From the NCBI GenBank assembly GCA_001798075.1, contig MGRG01000005.1:257148-321147 (forward strand): a stretch of DNA of 64,000 nt, in the 5' to 3' direction. The notes below the pieces were generated by a model. That model did no database searches and was not told where the DNA came from. It saw only the letters and a list, made by a program, of their open reading frames with translations. Every line of letters starts with the position of its first letter. Positions within the stretch are counted from its first letter, which is position 1. Below are positions 41,424-50,088 of this stretch, piece by piece. A program made the position numbers and the translations under genes. The DNA is from Deltaproteobacteria bacterium RIFCSPHIGHO2_01_FULL_43_49. Its GTDB lineage: Bacteria > UBA10199 > SPLOWO2-01-44-7.

Positions 41424-42188
41424 ATGAAGAATGCAAATGGAAAAAACATGGCATATGAATTTGAATCGGCAACCATCTTGTTACCAGTCATTGATGAAAT
41501 ACAATTTCTCGAGCGAACAGTGGAAATGATTCAAAAAGATTGTGATGCCGACGTCCGCGAATATTTATTTTTGGTTTCTGAAAAAACCTGCCCAGAGAGT
41601 TTGAAAATTTGTCAAAGGTTACATCAAGCACAACCCGATCGTTTTTTAATTTATCCTCAAAAACTTCCATTTTTAGGTGGTGCTCTAAGGGAAGGATTTG
41701 AGCAGGCAAGAGGGAGTCATATTGTTTTAATGGCGACCGATATGGAAACAGATCCAGCTAAAGTGAAAGACTTGATTGCTGAAGCTAAACAGACACCCAA
41801 GCAGATTATTGTGTGCTCTCGATGGATTGAGGATGGAGGATTTGAAGGATACAGCTTTTTGAAATGGCTTTTAAACTGGATTTTTCAGAAAATGTTCGCT
41901 GGCCTTTATGGTGTAAAGTTAACAGACCTAACTTATGCTTTTCGAATTTATCCAACATCGCTTTTGAAAAACATTAAGTGGGAAGAACTCCGACATCCAT
42001 TTTTGTTTGAGTGTCTAGTTAAACCATTGAATTTGGGAATTCCCGTTCGGGAAATTCCTTGTGTTTGGCGGGCACGAACGGAAGGCAAGTCTCAAAACAG
42101 TTTTTTTAGGAATTTTAGGTATTTACGGATCGGCCTCCGGGCTAAATTTTATCCCCAAGAAAAAATCACGAAACAGGAAAGAGGGTAA
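41424..42188 (+). CDS. Glycosyltransferase family 2
   Basis: 254 residues. TILLPVIDEIQFLERTVEMI opens the GT-A domain; MATDMETDPAKVKDLI provides the DxD-type metal site; GVKLTDLTYAFRIYPTSLLKNI and VREIPCVWRAR are DPM1-like C-terminal blocks. The usual N-terminal PVYNE is PVIDE. No membrane helices. Start ATG 41424 or ATG 41448 (eight residues on) are both possible. Probably charges a polyprenyl carrier or adds to the glycan. Seven bases before the STELLO-like gene. Confidence 0.85.
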   Translation: MKNANGKNMAYEFESATILLPVIDEIQFLERTVEMIQKDCDADVREYLFLVSEKTCPESLKICQRLHQAQPDRFLIYPQKLPFLGGALREGFEQARGSHIVLMATDMETDPAKVKDLIAEAKQTPKQIIVCSRWIEDGGFEGYSFLKWLLNWIFQKMFAGLYGVKLTDLTYAFRIYPTSLLKNIKWEELRHPFLFECLVKPLNLGIPVREIPCVWRARTEGKSQNSFFRNFRYLRIGLRAKFYPQEKITKQERG

Positions 42189-42195
42189 TTGTTTA

Positions 42196-43113
42196 ATGAC
42201 AAAACTTAAAGTCATTGTTACGACAACGATCAATCCCCCCACACAAGCCATTAAAAAGTTTGAACAGATGGAGGGTTGGGAGTTAATAGTAGTAGGAGAT
42301 TTGAAAACTCCGGAACCATATTCATTGGAACATGGGAGATATGTCTCACCAGCGATGCAGGAGAAGTATGATAAGTCTTTATCAGATGCCATCGGGTGGA
42401 ATTGTATTCAGCGTAGAAATTTTGGTTTGCTTTGGGCCAAAGACATGGGGGCAGACATCGTAGCTGTTGTAGATGATGATAATATACCTTATCATTTCTG
42501 GGGCAGGAATCTCATGGTTGGAAGGGAAGTGGAGGTTAATTTTTTTGAGACTGAGCTTCCCGCTTTTGATCCAGTTGGTGCTACCAACGAGAAACATCTA
42601 TGGCACCGTGGTTATCCGCTCCAACTTATTCCTAAACGAGATTACAGTAAAAAAAGACAAAAACGATTTCAGGCCGATGTGCAGGCCGATTTTTGGAATG
42701 GAGACCCTGATGTCGATGCAATCTGCAGGATGGAACATGCCCCCCAATGTCAGTTTGAAGAAAGTTATTTTCCAATGGCCAGCAACCGAATAGCTCCATT
42801 TAATTCCCAGAACACATTCCTTTCCGCAACGGTGCTGAAGGATTATTTTCTCTTTCCCCATGTGGGGAGAATGGATGATATTTGGGCTGCTTACTATGTA
42901 CAAGCTAAGGGGGTGCGAGTCGTTTTTGGCAAAGCATCAGTTTATCAAAACCGAAACACGCACGATCTGGTAGAAAATATGAAGCAAGAGTATTTAGGAT
43001 ATGAAAACAATTTAAAGATTGTTGAACAAGTAGCTAAGGATCCGGAGTGTATTATAAAATACCTGCCGAGTCGTTCAGCAGAGGCGTTTCGACTTTATCG
43101 GAGACATTTCTAA
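42196..43113 (+). CDS. STELLO-like (DUF288) nucleotide-diphospho-sugar transferase
   Basis: 305 residues from ATG 42196; a longer in-frame stretch lies inside the GT2 gene. IVTTTINPPTQAIKKFEQMEG, then WELIVVGDLKTPEPY and RRNFGLLWAKDMGADIVAVVDDDN (DDDN at 93-96) match the pattern of eukaryotic STELLO proteins: a WxLVVVGDxKTP strand followed by RxNxGYLxAxxxGAxxIxxxDDDN. The DDDN is the likely metal/nucleotide site. Function in bacteria is unknown; probably a cytoplasmic glycosyltransferase. Its stop codon is shared with the epimerase start (TAATG). The family assignment is by remembered pattern, not by search. Confidence 0.75.
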   Translation: MTKLKVIVTTTINPPTQAIKKFEQMEGWELIVVGDLKTPEPYSLEHGRYVSPAMQEKYDKSLSDAIGWNCIQRRNFGLLWAKDMGADIVAVVDDDNIPYHFWGRNLMVGREVEVNFFETELPAFDPVGATNEKHLWHRGYPLQLIPKRDYSKKRQKRFQADVQADFWNGDPDVDAICRMEHAPQCQFEESYFPMASNRIAPFNSQNTFLSATVLKDYFLFPHVGRMDDIWAAYYVQAKGVRVVFGKASVYQNRNTHDLVENMKQEYLGYENNLKIVEQVAKDPECIIKYLPSRSAEAFRLYRRHF

Positions 43114-44090
43114 TGCGAAAAGTATTGGTGACAGGTGGAGGGGGTTTTGTGGGGCGGTGGTGTGTGAAACGACTCTTGGACGAGGGGGATGAAGTACATT
43201 GCGTAGACAATTTGGCGCGTTTCACTGGAGCCATAGACCCTAAAAAGGGGTGGCCACTTTATGAACCTTTTGACTATAATAATTTCTATTTTTACCATGA
43301 AGATTGCCGTAATTATTTTGAACGCGCGAAAGATACAGATTTTGATTTGGTTTTTCATCTTGCAGCAATGGTGGGGGGGCGGCTAATGATTGAAAACGAT
43401 CCACTTGCTGTGGCCGATGATTTGTCGATCGACTCTCGATATTGGCAGTGGGCTTGTAAAGCAAACCCCGCAAAAACAATTTGTTTCAGCTCGAGCGCTG
43501 TTTATCCAGTCAAATACCAACTAAAAGAGGGCTATTGGCTTTTGAAAGAAGAAATGATTCAATTTGATACAGATATTGGGATGCCAGATATGTCCTATGG
43601 TTGGGCAAAGCTAACTCATGAATATCTGGCAAAGCTTGCTTACGAAAAATACGGTTTGCGATCTGTAACGTTGCGACCATTTTCTGGTTATGGGGAGGAT
43701 CAAGACGATAGTTATCCTTTTCCAAGTATTTGTAAACGAGTCATTGAGAATAAAGGAGCTTCTGTTCTCAAGGTATGGGGAACAGGCGATCAAATGCGGG
43801 ATTTTATTCATATTGAGGATTGTGTAGAAGGGATTTTTACAATGATGGATAAGATTGAAAGTGGAGAGGCAGTGAATCTCTCTAGCGGAATTTACACCAG
43901 TTTCAAGGAGTTTGTCAGATTAGCTGCAAAGAGCTTAGGTTATTTTCCGGATGTTATTGGAGATACAGATAAACCCGAAGGGGTTTTTGCAAGGGCAGGG
44001 GATGTAACCAAACAAAAGGAATTGGGTTTCCAACCTAAGATTTCTTTCGAAGAGGGCATTCGTAAAGCGATGCGGTTTTACAATATTTGA
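43113..44090 (+). CDS. NAD-dependent sugar epimerase, GDP-mannose 3,5-epimerase-like
   Basis: 325 residues from ATG 43113 (TAATG overlap with the STELLO-like gene). VLVTGGGGFVGRWCVKRLL binds NAD; FHLAAMVGG, SSSAVYP and MSYGWAKLTHEYL (YGWAK) form the active site. LRPFSGYGEDQDDSYPFP and VWGTGDQMRDFIHIEDCVEGI resemble the GDP-mannose 3,5-epimerase/GDP-fucose synthase branch. It probably supplies the donor for the STELLO-like transferase (inference from coupling). Confidence 0.87.
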   Translation: MRKVLVTGGGGFVGRWCVKRLLDEGDEVHCVDNLARFTGAIDPKKGWPLYEPFDYNNFYFYHEDCRNYFERAKDTDFDLVFHLAAMVGGRLMIENDPLAVADDLSIDSRYWQWACKANPAKTICFSSSAVYPVKYQLKEGYWLLKEEMIQFDTDIGMPDMSYGWAKLTHEYLAKLAYEKYGLRSVTLRPFSGYGEDQDDSYPFPSICKRVIENKGASVLKVWGTGDQMRDFIHIEDCVEGIFTMMDKIESGEAVNLSSGIYTSFKEFVRLAAKSLGYFPDVIGDTDKPEGVFARAGDVTKQKELGFQPKISFEEGIRKAMRFYNI

Positions 44091-44135
44091 TGTTTGATTG
44101 TTGGGGGACAAAATGTATCATAAGAAACAAGAACA

Positions 44136-45647
44136 ATGATTTTTAAAGAACTCTTTCTCCTATTTCTATTTTGTCTTTGGCCATTTGTTAATTTTGTTGC
44201 TCATAATGTAGGCCAAGGAGTCCCCTTGGGACGTGTAACAGCTTATGCGGTTGGTTTCCTTTTTTTGACTCTCCTTTGGGTCGGCATGGTGAAGTTTGCT
44301 TTACGCCAATATCCCCTCAAAAGATTAATCTGTTTCACCGCGTTGGCAATCGTTATTTTTGTCAATTTTTCTAATATCTCATGGGTTTTTGCAGAAGTAG
44401 GGCTGCCACATTATCGTTACGCTTTTTTCTCTTCTGGTATTTTGCTTCTACTTGCATGGAGGTTGTCAAAAATTCCAAATATCAGGAAGGCAATTGTGAC
44501 CGCTGGGATCGTAATGGTGGGGATTCCCCTGATACAAATTGGATTTTTTTCACTCAATGGTGGAAGCGCCACACTCTATGCCTCCGTTCTTTCCTCTAAG
44601 CCCAAGGGAAATTTCACAACTTCCACCCAACGAAAACCCAACATCTATTTCATCATCCTTGATATGTATACACGGGGGGATGTGCTTCAAGAAGTTTTTG
44701 GCTATGATAACTCAACCTTTTTGGAAGCGCTCCGTCAGCGCGATTTTTATATCGCTGACAAGAGTTATTCCAATTATCCCTTCACAGGGGCCTCTGTTTC
44801 AAGCACCCTACAAATGGACTACCTTCTTAAGGAAAGTGATCAAGAGCTAAACATCGATATCTCCATTATTCGTGGAAAAAATAAAACTGTCCAAACCCTT
44901 AAAAATTTTGGCTATAACTATGTCCACTTCGATAATGGGCTTTGGTTGGGGGCTGCCTGTAGTGGCTATGAGGATGTATGTCTATTGAATGCCAAAGGGG
45001 CAGGAATCCCGGAGTTAGAGTATAGTCTTTTACAACCGACTTTGTTTTTACCCTTATATAAGAAATTTGTTGTTTCAAAAAAGGAAGGCTCCAGTGGTCT
45101 ACCGGAATTGACCCAATCCTTGGCGATCAAAAAACATCGTGAGCCTGTTTTTCTTTATGCGCACATCATTGCACCACATCCTCCCTATATTTATCATCAG
45201 GATTGTTCTCAAACTCATACGCTAGATTGGGATCTCGCCAGCCGAAAACAAGAGGACAAGGAAGCCTATCGTGACAATCTTGTTTGTGTTTCCAAACAGG
45301 TGCTCTCTTTGATTGATCAAATTATTGCCGGCGATCCAGAAGCCATGATTCTTGTACAGGGAGACCATGGCACTTTTTTTCAGGGTCAGGCCCTCATACC
45401 GCCTCCTCTTTGGGGTGAGCCACAATTGCATGAGGGTTATGGCATTCTCAATGCATTTCACCTGCCTCAGAATTGCGGGAAGCATCTCTATCCTTCCATC
45501 TCGCCTGTTAATTCTTTTAGACTTGTGAAGGCTTGCCTGACCGACAACGAACCGGAGCTTCTCCCTGATAAAAGAATCAAAACAGCACATATGGGAAGGT
45601 TGGGTTCCGGTAACTGGTATTTCTTAAAAAAGGAGGATGAAAATTAG
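44136..45647 (+). CDS. Membrane sulfatase-like (alkaline phosphatase superfamily) enzyme
   Basis: 503 residues. Residues 1-145 contain about four to five hydrophobic helices; the rest is a periplasmic alkaline-phosphatase-superfamily domain. PNIYFIILDMYTRGDVL supplies the first metal Asp (176), HIIAPHPPYIY a His-containing core strand, and ILVQGDHGTFF the DH metal pair near the C-terminus. This is the layout of LtaS/OpgB/EptA-type transferases and of sulfatases, which move phosphate- or sulfate-linked groups outside the cytoplasm. It probably adds a phospho-substituent to the surface glycan. Followed, with an 11-base overlap, by a 50-residue membrane protein and then a kinase-like methyltransferase. 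Confidence 0.85.
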   Translation: MIFKELFLLFLFCLWPFVNFVAHNVGQGVPLGRVTAYAVGFLFLTLLWVGMVKFALRQYPLKRLICFTALAIVIFVNFSNISWVFAEVGLPHYRYAFFSSGILLLLAWRLSKIPNIRKAIVTAGIVMVGIPLIQIGFFSLNGGSATLYASVLSSKPKGNFTTSTQRKPNIYFIILDMYTRGDVLQEVFGYDNSTFLEALRQRDFYIADKSYSNYPFTGASVSSTLQMDYLLKESDQELNIDISIIRGKNKTVQTLKNFGYNYVHFDNGLWLGAACSGYEDVCLLNAKGAGIPELEYSLLQPTLFLPLYKKFVVSKKEGSSGLPELTQSLAIKKHREPVFLYAHIIAPHPPYIYHQDCSQTHTLDWDLASRKQEDKEAYRDNLVCVSKQVLSLIDQIIAGDPEAMILVQGDHGTFFQGQALIPPPLWGEPQLHEGYGILNAFHLPQNCGKHLYPSISPVNSFRLVKACLTDNEPELLPDKRIKTAHMGRLGSGNWYFLKKEDEN

Positions 45648-45789
45648 CGGGCTCGTTATTCTTATTGCTTATTTAGATCCTGGAAGTGGGGGGCTTCTTT
45701 TGCAACTTCTTTTGGGTGGTGTTGCGGGCATTGGTGTTCTTCTGAAACTCTATTGGAAGAAAATCCGATCTTGGTTTTCCAAAAGCTAA
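45637..45789 (+). CDS. Small membrane protein (50 aa) with AYLDPGSGG motif
   Basis: 50 residues, too short for most gene callers. It starts ATG AAA with AAGGAGG immediately adjacent to the codon, giving an unusually tight Shine-Dalgarno, and ends TAA at 45787-45789. Reads as a short polar start, AYLDPGSGG, then a hydrophobic helix of about 24 residues (LLLQLLLGGVAGIGVLLKLY) and a basic tail WKKIRSWFSKS. Similar small proteins beginning YLDPGSG next to sulfatase-like genes are a pattern I recall from surface-polysaccharide loci. Predicted to sit beside or help the sulfatase-like enzyme. It is flanked tightly by both partners, arguing that it is real. Confidence 0.8.
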   Translation: MKISGLVILIAYLDPGSGGLLLQLLLGGVAGIGVLLKLYWKKIRSWFSKS

Positions 45790-45791
45790 TC

Positions 45792-47192
45792 ATGGATTTA
45801 CAAACAAGTTTTGATAAAGGTTCTTTTAAAGATCGAGAAGGAAGAGTCTTTACTTCTGGGGGAAGAATTTTTAGGACCCTGTCTCAGAGCGCTTTTGATC
45901 GCATGGAAGTATTAGAAAAGGATAGCCGACTTCAAAGACTGATTGATTCGAGAGCACTCATTCCGAGCCATCTCACCACCGCTAAAGAAGTTGGTTTCGA
46001 TCCAAAATTGTATGGAGAAGTGATTATGGAACACGAAAAAGTTCCTGTCGTCACCTATCCCTATGAATGGTCCTTTGACATGCTTCGGGATGCTGCCTTG
46101 TTGACTCTGAACCTTTTGGAATCCTGTTTGGAGATGGGTTTGATCTTGAAGGATGCAACGCCTTTTAACATCCTTTTACATAAAAATAAGATGGTCTTTA
46201 TCGACACCCTTTCGATTGATTACTACACCGAGGGCCGGCCCTGGGAGGGCTATTCCCAATTTTGTCGGGAATTTCTTTTTCCCCTCATGTTGACAGCTTA
46301 TAAGGGTGTCGAATTCCAATCTTGGCTACGCGGAGAATTGAAGGGTCTAAAGGCATCGGACCTTTCTCATTTATTCAGCTGGTTTGACAATTTTCGAAAA
46401 GGTGTTTTCACTCATGTTCATTTACAAGCATGGTTAGAACGCTCATTTGCAAGAAAAGATGTTGCGATACGAAACTCTTTTAATCAACAGAACTATTCAA
46501 AAGGGCAATTGCTTCGGATCGTGAAGAATTTGCGCCGCATCATCAAAACGATGAGATACAAGCCCAGTAATTCGGAATGGATACGATATGACAGGGAAAA
46601 TCCTTACGATGCATCTGAAGAAGAGAAAAAAAGAAATTTTGTGCAAAAGGCTTTTGCTGAGAGCACTCTGCACACGATTGTGGATCTCGGATCGAATATC
46701 GGTCAATACTCCGCTGAAACAAATTCTTCGATTAAGACAATCATTGCCATTGATAAGGACCCTGCTTGTATCAACCATTTTTATCATCGATGCAAGGAAT
46801 GGAACACCAAAGCGTTTTATCCCGTTGTTGTGGATTTGTTAAGCCCAACACCTGCCATGGGTTGGGGGCTTCAAGAGCGCCAATCTCTTTTCGAACGGCT
46901 AAAAGGGGATGGCTTCCTGGCTTTGGCACTCGTTCATCATATTTGCATCGGGGGTAATGTTCCCCTTCTTGAGTTTGTAAAACTTCTAAAATCCTTTGGA
47001 AATTATGGTGTGGTCGAGTGGGTGGGGAAAGAAGATAAAATGGTTCAAAGAATGCTTCGAAACCGATCCGATATCTTTCAAGATTATACATGGGAGTATT
47101 TTCAAAGCTGCCTTGAAGAGCATTTTCAACTGAGTAAGGTTCTGGAAATTGAGAAAGGCTCCCGTAGACTTTGTATTGTTCAAGCGAAATAG
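45792..47192 (+). CDS. Kinase-like/SAM-methyltransferase two-domain protein
   Basis: 466 residues from ATG 45792, two bases after the small protein stop. Residues about 15-250 form an atypical kinase-like domain: GRVFTSGGRIFRTLS near the start and LKDATPFNILLHKNKMVFIDTLSID (119-143), echoing the catalytic loop (D..P.N) and metal Asp of APH-like kinases, with the usual HGD changed to LKD. From about 290, TIVDLGSNIGQYS (motif I) and TIIAIDKDP start a class I methyltransferase. Possibly a kinase-methyltransferase pair capping a glycan, as WbdD does for O9 antigen, although the parts differ. Ends base-to-base against the convergent methyltransferase. Confidence 0.8.
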   Translation: MDLQTSFDKGSFKDREGRVFTSGGRIFRTLSQSAFDRMEVLEKDSRLQRLIDSRALIPSHLTTAKEVGFDPKLYGEVIMEHEKVPVVTYPYEWSFDMLRDAALLTLNLLESCLEMGLILKDATPFNILLHKNKMVFIDTLSIDYYTEGRPWEGYSQFCREFLFPLMLTAYKGVEFQSWLRGELKGLKASDLSHLFSWFDNFRKGVFTHVHLQAWLERSFARKDVAIRNSFNQQNYSKGQLLRIVKNLRRIIKTMRYKPSNSEWIRYDRENPYDASEEEKKRNFVQKAFAESTLHTIVDLGSNIGQYSAETNSSIKTIIAIDKDPACINHFYHRCKEWNTKAFYPVVVDLLSPTPAMGWGLQERQSLFERLKGDGFLALALVHHICIGGNVPLLEFVKLLKSFGNYGVVEWVGKEDKMVQRMLRNRSDIFQDYTWEYFQSCLEEHFQLSKVLEIEKGSRRLCIVQAK

Positions 47193-47834
47193 CTATACCA
47201 ATCTATTTTTGATCGCCAGGATCTTCCAGTAGCTTCTAAAAGGTCGCCGCCAGGGTTTGGAATCCATAAAAATCGGACTAAAACCATTTTTTTTAAGCAG
47301 TCGGCATAGCTCCCAGTAAAAATAAAAGCGCTGGTGATCAACACCTCGTATTTTTTTGTTGAACCAATAGAGTCGGTTGAGCACTGCAATATAGCAGAAG
47401 CCACCTGGCTTGATGATGGAGCCCAATTTTTTCAGGATCAACCGGGCATCGAGCGTATATTCCAAAAAATCGTTCATGATCACACCGTCAAAGGAATGGA
47501 GTGGAAAGTCTATTTCTTCTGCCTTTTGTTCCAAAAAATTTAATGAAACGTTTTCCTCTTGAGCCCTTAGTTTCGCCATGGCAATGTTATCGGGATTGAG
47601 GTCGAGAGCAGTGACTTGACACCCCGCTTTTGCGAATGCCACCGCCACACCACCATCCGCACAACCGATATCCAATATTTTTTTATTCTCTAGAGAAAGG
47701 TGGGGTACAATCGAATCCATAATCTTTTCTCCCCGTTCGACCGATTGTAAAACATATTTCTTAAAACCTTGGTATTTCGGGTCGCTCGAAAAGGGGAGTC
47801 TTTTTCCCAAGTATTTTGAAAATTCAGTGTCCAT
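47193..47834 (-). CDS. UbiG-like SAM-dependent methyltransferase
   Basis: 213 residues from ATG 47834. KILDIGCADGGVAVAFAKAGCQVTALDLNPDNI has motif I and the acidic ribose contact; FDGVIMNDFLEYT and GGFCYIAVLNR complete the SAM fold, as in UbiG/Coq3. Presumably an O-methyltransferase for a sugar. The ATG overlaps the GT4 stop by 11 bases. Its stop (TAG, minus strand) meets the plus-strand stop of the kinase-like/methyltransferase gene with no base between: the junction reads TAGCTA. Confidence 0.88.
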   Translation of the reverse strand: MDTEFSKYLGKRLPFSSDPKYQGFKKYVLQSVERGEKIMDSIVPHLSLENKKILDIGCADGGVAVAFAKAGCQVTALDLNPDNIAMAKLRAQEENVSLNFLEQKAEEIDFPLHSFDGVIMNDFLEYTLDARLILKKLGSIIKPGGFCYIAVLNRLYWFNKKIRGVDHQRFYFYWELCRLLKKNGFSPIFMDSKPWRRPFRSYWKILAIKNRLV

Positions 47835-48900
47835 TATTTCCAAAGGATTCGACAAGAGTTAATAATTGATTTTCGTATAATTTCCATTCGTGATTTTTTT
47901 GAACAACTTCTGGGCCAGATTTCTTTAGTTTTGACTGGAGGGTTGGATTTTTTGCCAAAAGAAGTGTTTTGTAAATAAAATCTTCTTTGTCTTGGGCAAC
48001 CAAGGCATGAACGCCGTCTTGTAATCCTCGAACTCCCTTTTGCCCTGCAGGGGTGATGACGGTTGCCGCGCCATGCCCCAACATATCCAGAACCTTTGTG
48101 AGGGTTCCGTTTGCCTCCCAAATGGGTGAGAGACAAACATCGCTTGCCCTGATCAGGTCATAAAGTTTTTGCAATGGAAGAAATCCCAGATACTCGATTT
48201 TAGGGTGGAGTTTTTTTGGCAGGTTTCCCTGACCGCAGAGAAGGAGCTTGCCAGGAAGGTGTGGGGCTACTTTTTCATTGAGAAAATTAATAGCCATTCG
48301 ATTCGGCAGGTAGTTGAAATTGCTGAAAAAGAGAAAAAAGGTTTCGTGGGACGCCAATTGGAGCGCTTGTCTGGCCTCTTCTTTGGTTTTCTGGCTAAAT
48401 AGCTCAGAGCGGACACAGATTGGAATAATATGAATTCGGTTGGGGTCCATCCCTTGTTCAATGTGTCCCCTTCGATCCCGCTCGGTAACCGTAATCATGT
48501 AATTCACTCGTTTTGAAAGCCATTTTTCTGCGGGTAGCCAAGGCAGGACCTGTGTTGGATATTTGTGGTGGTCTTCCCAGAAGGCCTTCATGCTTCCTTC
48601 CGAGTCCCAAACGCACGGCTTTCTAAGATGTCTTGCTATTCGCGAACCAGGCAAGGCGAATGTATAATCCCGACAGAAAACGAGGTCGATTCCATCCATC
48701 TTTTTGCCTTCCTCAATCAACTTTTTGTTAATATGGAATCTCTCCCATGCCCGAAGAGGCCAGAAAGAGCGTTTTTTGATCCAATATTCTTCGGGTTTTA
48801 GAAAAACAACTTCGTGCTTTCTTTTTAACACCTTGATCATTTGGGGGGAACGCTCACTTGTCTCTTCTTTTTTTGGTTCTGGGATGAATAAAATCTTCAT
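47824..48900 (-). CDS. Glycosyltransferase family 4
   Basis: 358 residues, GT-B fold. LPAEKWLSKRVNYMITVTERDRRG marks the linker helix; FLFFSNFNYLPNRMAINFL and LSPIWEANGTLTKVLDMLGHGAATVITPAGQKGV form the donor site, with E..D rather than E-x7-E. The N-terminal FIPEPKKEETSERSPQMIKVL is the acceptor domain. It overlaps the aminotransferase gene by one base (TGATG) and the methyltransferase by 11. Confidence 0.88.
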   Translation of the reverse strand: MKILFIPEPKKEETSERSPQMIKVLKRKHEVVFLKPEEYWIKKRSFWPLRAWERFHINKKLIEEGKKMDGIDLVFCRDYTFALPGSRIARHLRKPCVWDSEGSMKAFWEDHHKYPTQVLPWLPAEKWLSKRVNYMITVTERDRRGHIEQGMDPNRIHIIPICVRSELFSQKTKEEARQALQLASHETFFLFFSNFNYLPNRMAINFLNEKVAPHLPGKLLLCGQGNLPKKLHPKIEYLGFLPLQKLYDLIRASDVCLSPIWEANGTLTKVLDMLGHGAATVITPAGQKGVRGLQDGVHALVAQDKEDFIYKTLLLAKNPTLQSKLKKSGPEVVQKNHEWKLYENQLLTLVESFGNNGH

Positions 48901-50081
48901 CAGACCATTGGATTGCGAACAACATCACAGACAAATTCAATTTGCTCTTTTGTTAGTGACGAACTGGAGGGGAGATAAAATCCTCTGGCACAGAGGTCTT
49001 CCGCTACGGGATATCTTTCGCCGCGAAACATCTCTTGAAAAGGTTTTTGCCAATGGATCGGGATAAAAAAGGAACGGGTTTCAATGCCATGTTTGGCAAG
49101 ATGTTGGCGCAGCTGATCTCTAGTCAATGGATAGGGCTTATCGACTAAAATCCCATACATCCAAAAAACACTTTTCACATCGGGACCTTCAGGCGGTGTT
49201 GCAATGCCCGGGATTTTTTTGAGATATTCTGTGTAGAGCATTGCGTTTTTTCTTCTGTCCTCGACAAATTGATCGAGCTGTTCTAATTGAGCCAAGCCAA
49301 TAGCAGCCTGGAGATTGGTCATCCGGTAGTTGTAGCCGATGAATCGATGCCAGAAATGGATATCTTTGGAAAAAGCATAGTTACGAAAGCCTCTAGTGTA
49401 ATCAGCCACTTCAGGATCGTCGGTGACAACCATTCCCCCCTCTCCAGAAGTGATAATTTTATTGGCAAAAAAACTAAAAGCCCCCATGCTTCCCAATTTT
49501 CCGACAATTTTTCCCTTATAGAGGGCACCGTGTGCCTCGGCGGCATCTTCCAAAACATGCAGCTTGTGTTTTTTGGCCAAATCCAAAATGGGATCCATAT
49601 CTACCGGGTGACCGTAAATATGAACCGGTAAAATGACCTTTGTTCGTTTTGTGATTTTTTTTGCTACTTCATCAACATTCATATTCCAGCTATTGGGTTC
49701 CGAATCGACCAGAACTGGTTTGGCACCGACAAACATAATGGGATTGACCGTAGCGATCATCGTAAAGGCTGGCAGAATCACTTCATCGCCTGGCTCGAGA
49801 TGGAGGGCCGCCAAGGCCATGTGAACGGCTGCTGTGCCGCTCGAGCAGGCGATTCCATATTTAGCGTTCACCGTTTTTGCAAAGGCCTCTTCGAATTTAA
49901 GAACAAATTCACCGTGGGAAGAGATCCAATTTTTTTCAAGGCATTCTAATACATAGCGCTTTTCATTGCCCCTGAGGGTTGGCTCACAAACAGAGATTTT
50001 TCGGCCCTTATAGGGTTCAACTTTAGGGTCCGCAGCTGGAATCTTGGAGTGATGTTCTTTGGGAAGTAAACCGTAATCCAT
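48900..50081 (-). CDS. DegT/DnrJ/EryC1/StrS aminotransferase, GDP-perosamine synthase-like
   Basis: 393-residue PLP-dependent sugar aminotransferase. The Schiff-base Lys is K208 in AFSFFANKIITSGEGGM; EDAAEAHGA contains the Asp that pairs with the pyridine nitrogen. LPAFTMIATVNPIMFVGAKPVLVD and the C-terminal LTRDQLRQHLAKHGIETRSFFIPIHWQKP closely resemble GDP-perosamine synthase (Per/RfbE). It would convert GDP-4-keto-6-deoxy-mannose into GDP-perosamine. A GMD/Rmd-like gene elsewhere in the window is compatible. A different 4-keto sugar as substrate remains possible. Confidence 0.9.
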   Translation of the reverse strand: MDYGLLPKEHHSKIPAADPKVEPYKGRKISVCEPTLRGNEKRYVLECLEKNWISSHGEFVLKFEEAFAKTVNAKYGIACSSGTAAVHMALAALHLEPGDEVILPAFTMIATVNPIMFVGAKPVLVDSEPNSWNMNVDEVAKKITKRTKVILPVHIYGHPVDMDPILDLAKKHKLHVLEDAAEAHGALYKGKIVGKLGSMGAFSFFANKIITSGEGGMVVTDDPEVADYTRGFRNYAFSKDIHFWHRFIGYNYRMTNLQAAIGLAQLEQLDQFVEDRRKNAMLYTEYLKKIPGIATPPEGPDVKSVFWMYGILVDKPYPLTRDQLRQHLAKHGIETRSFFIPIHWQKPFQEMFRGERYPVAEDLCARGFYLPSSSSLTKEQIEFVCDVVRNPMV

Positions 50082-50088
50082 AAAAATT

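Noticed and set aside
44539-44850. A second overlapping open frame inside the sulfatase-like gene
   Set aside because: It is in another frame of a well-supported gene, has no domain pattern and contains proline/serine-rich nonsense typical of shadows.
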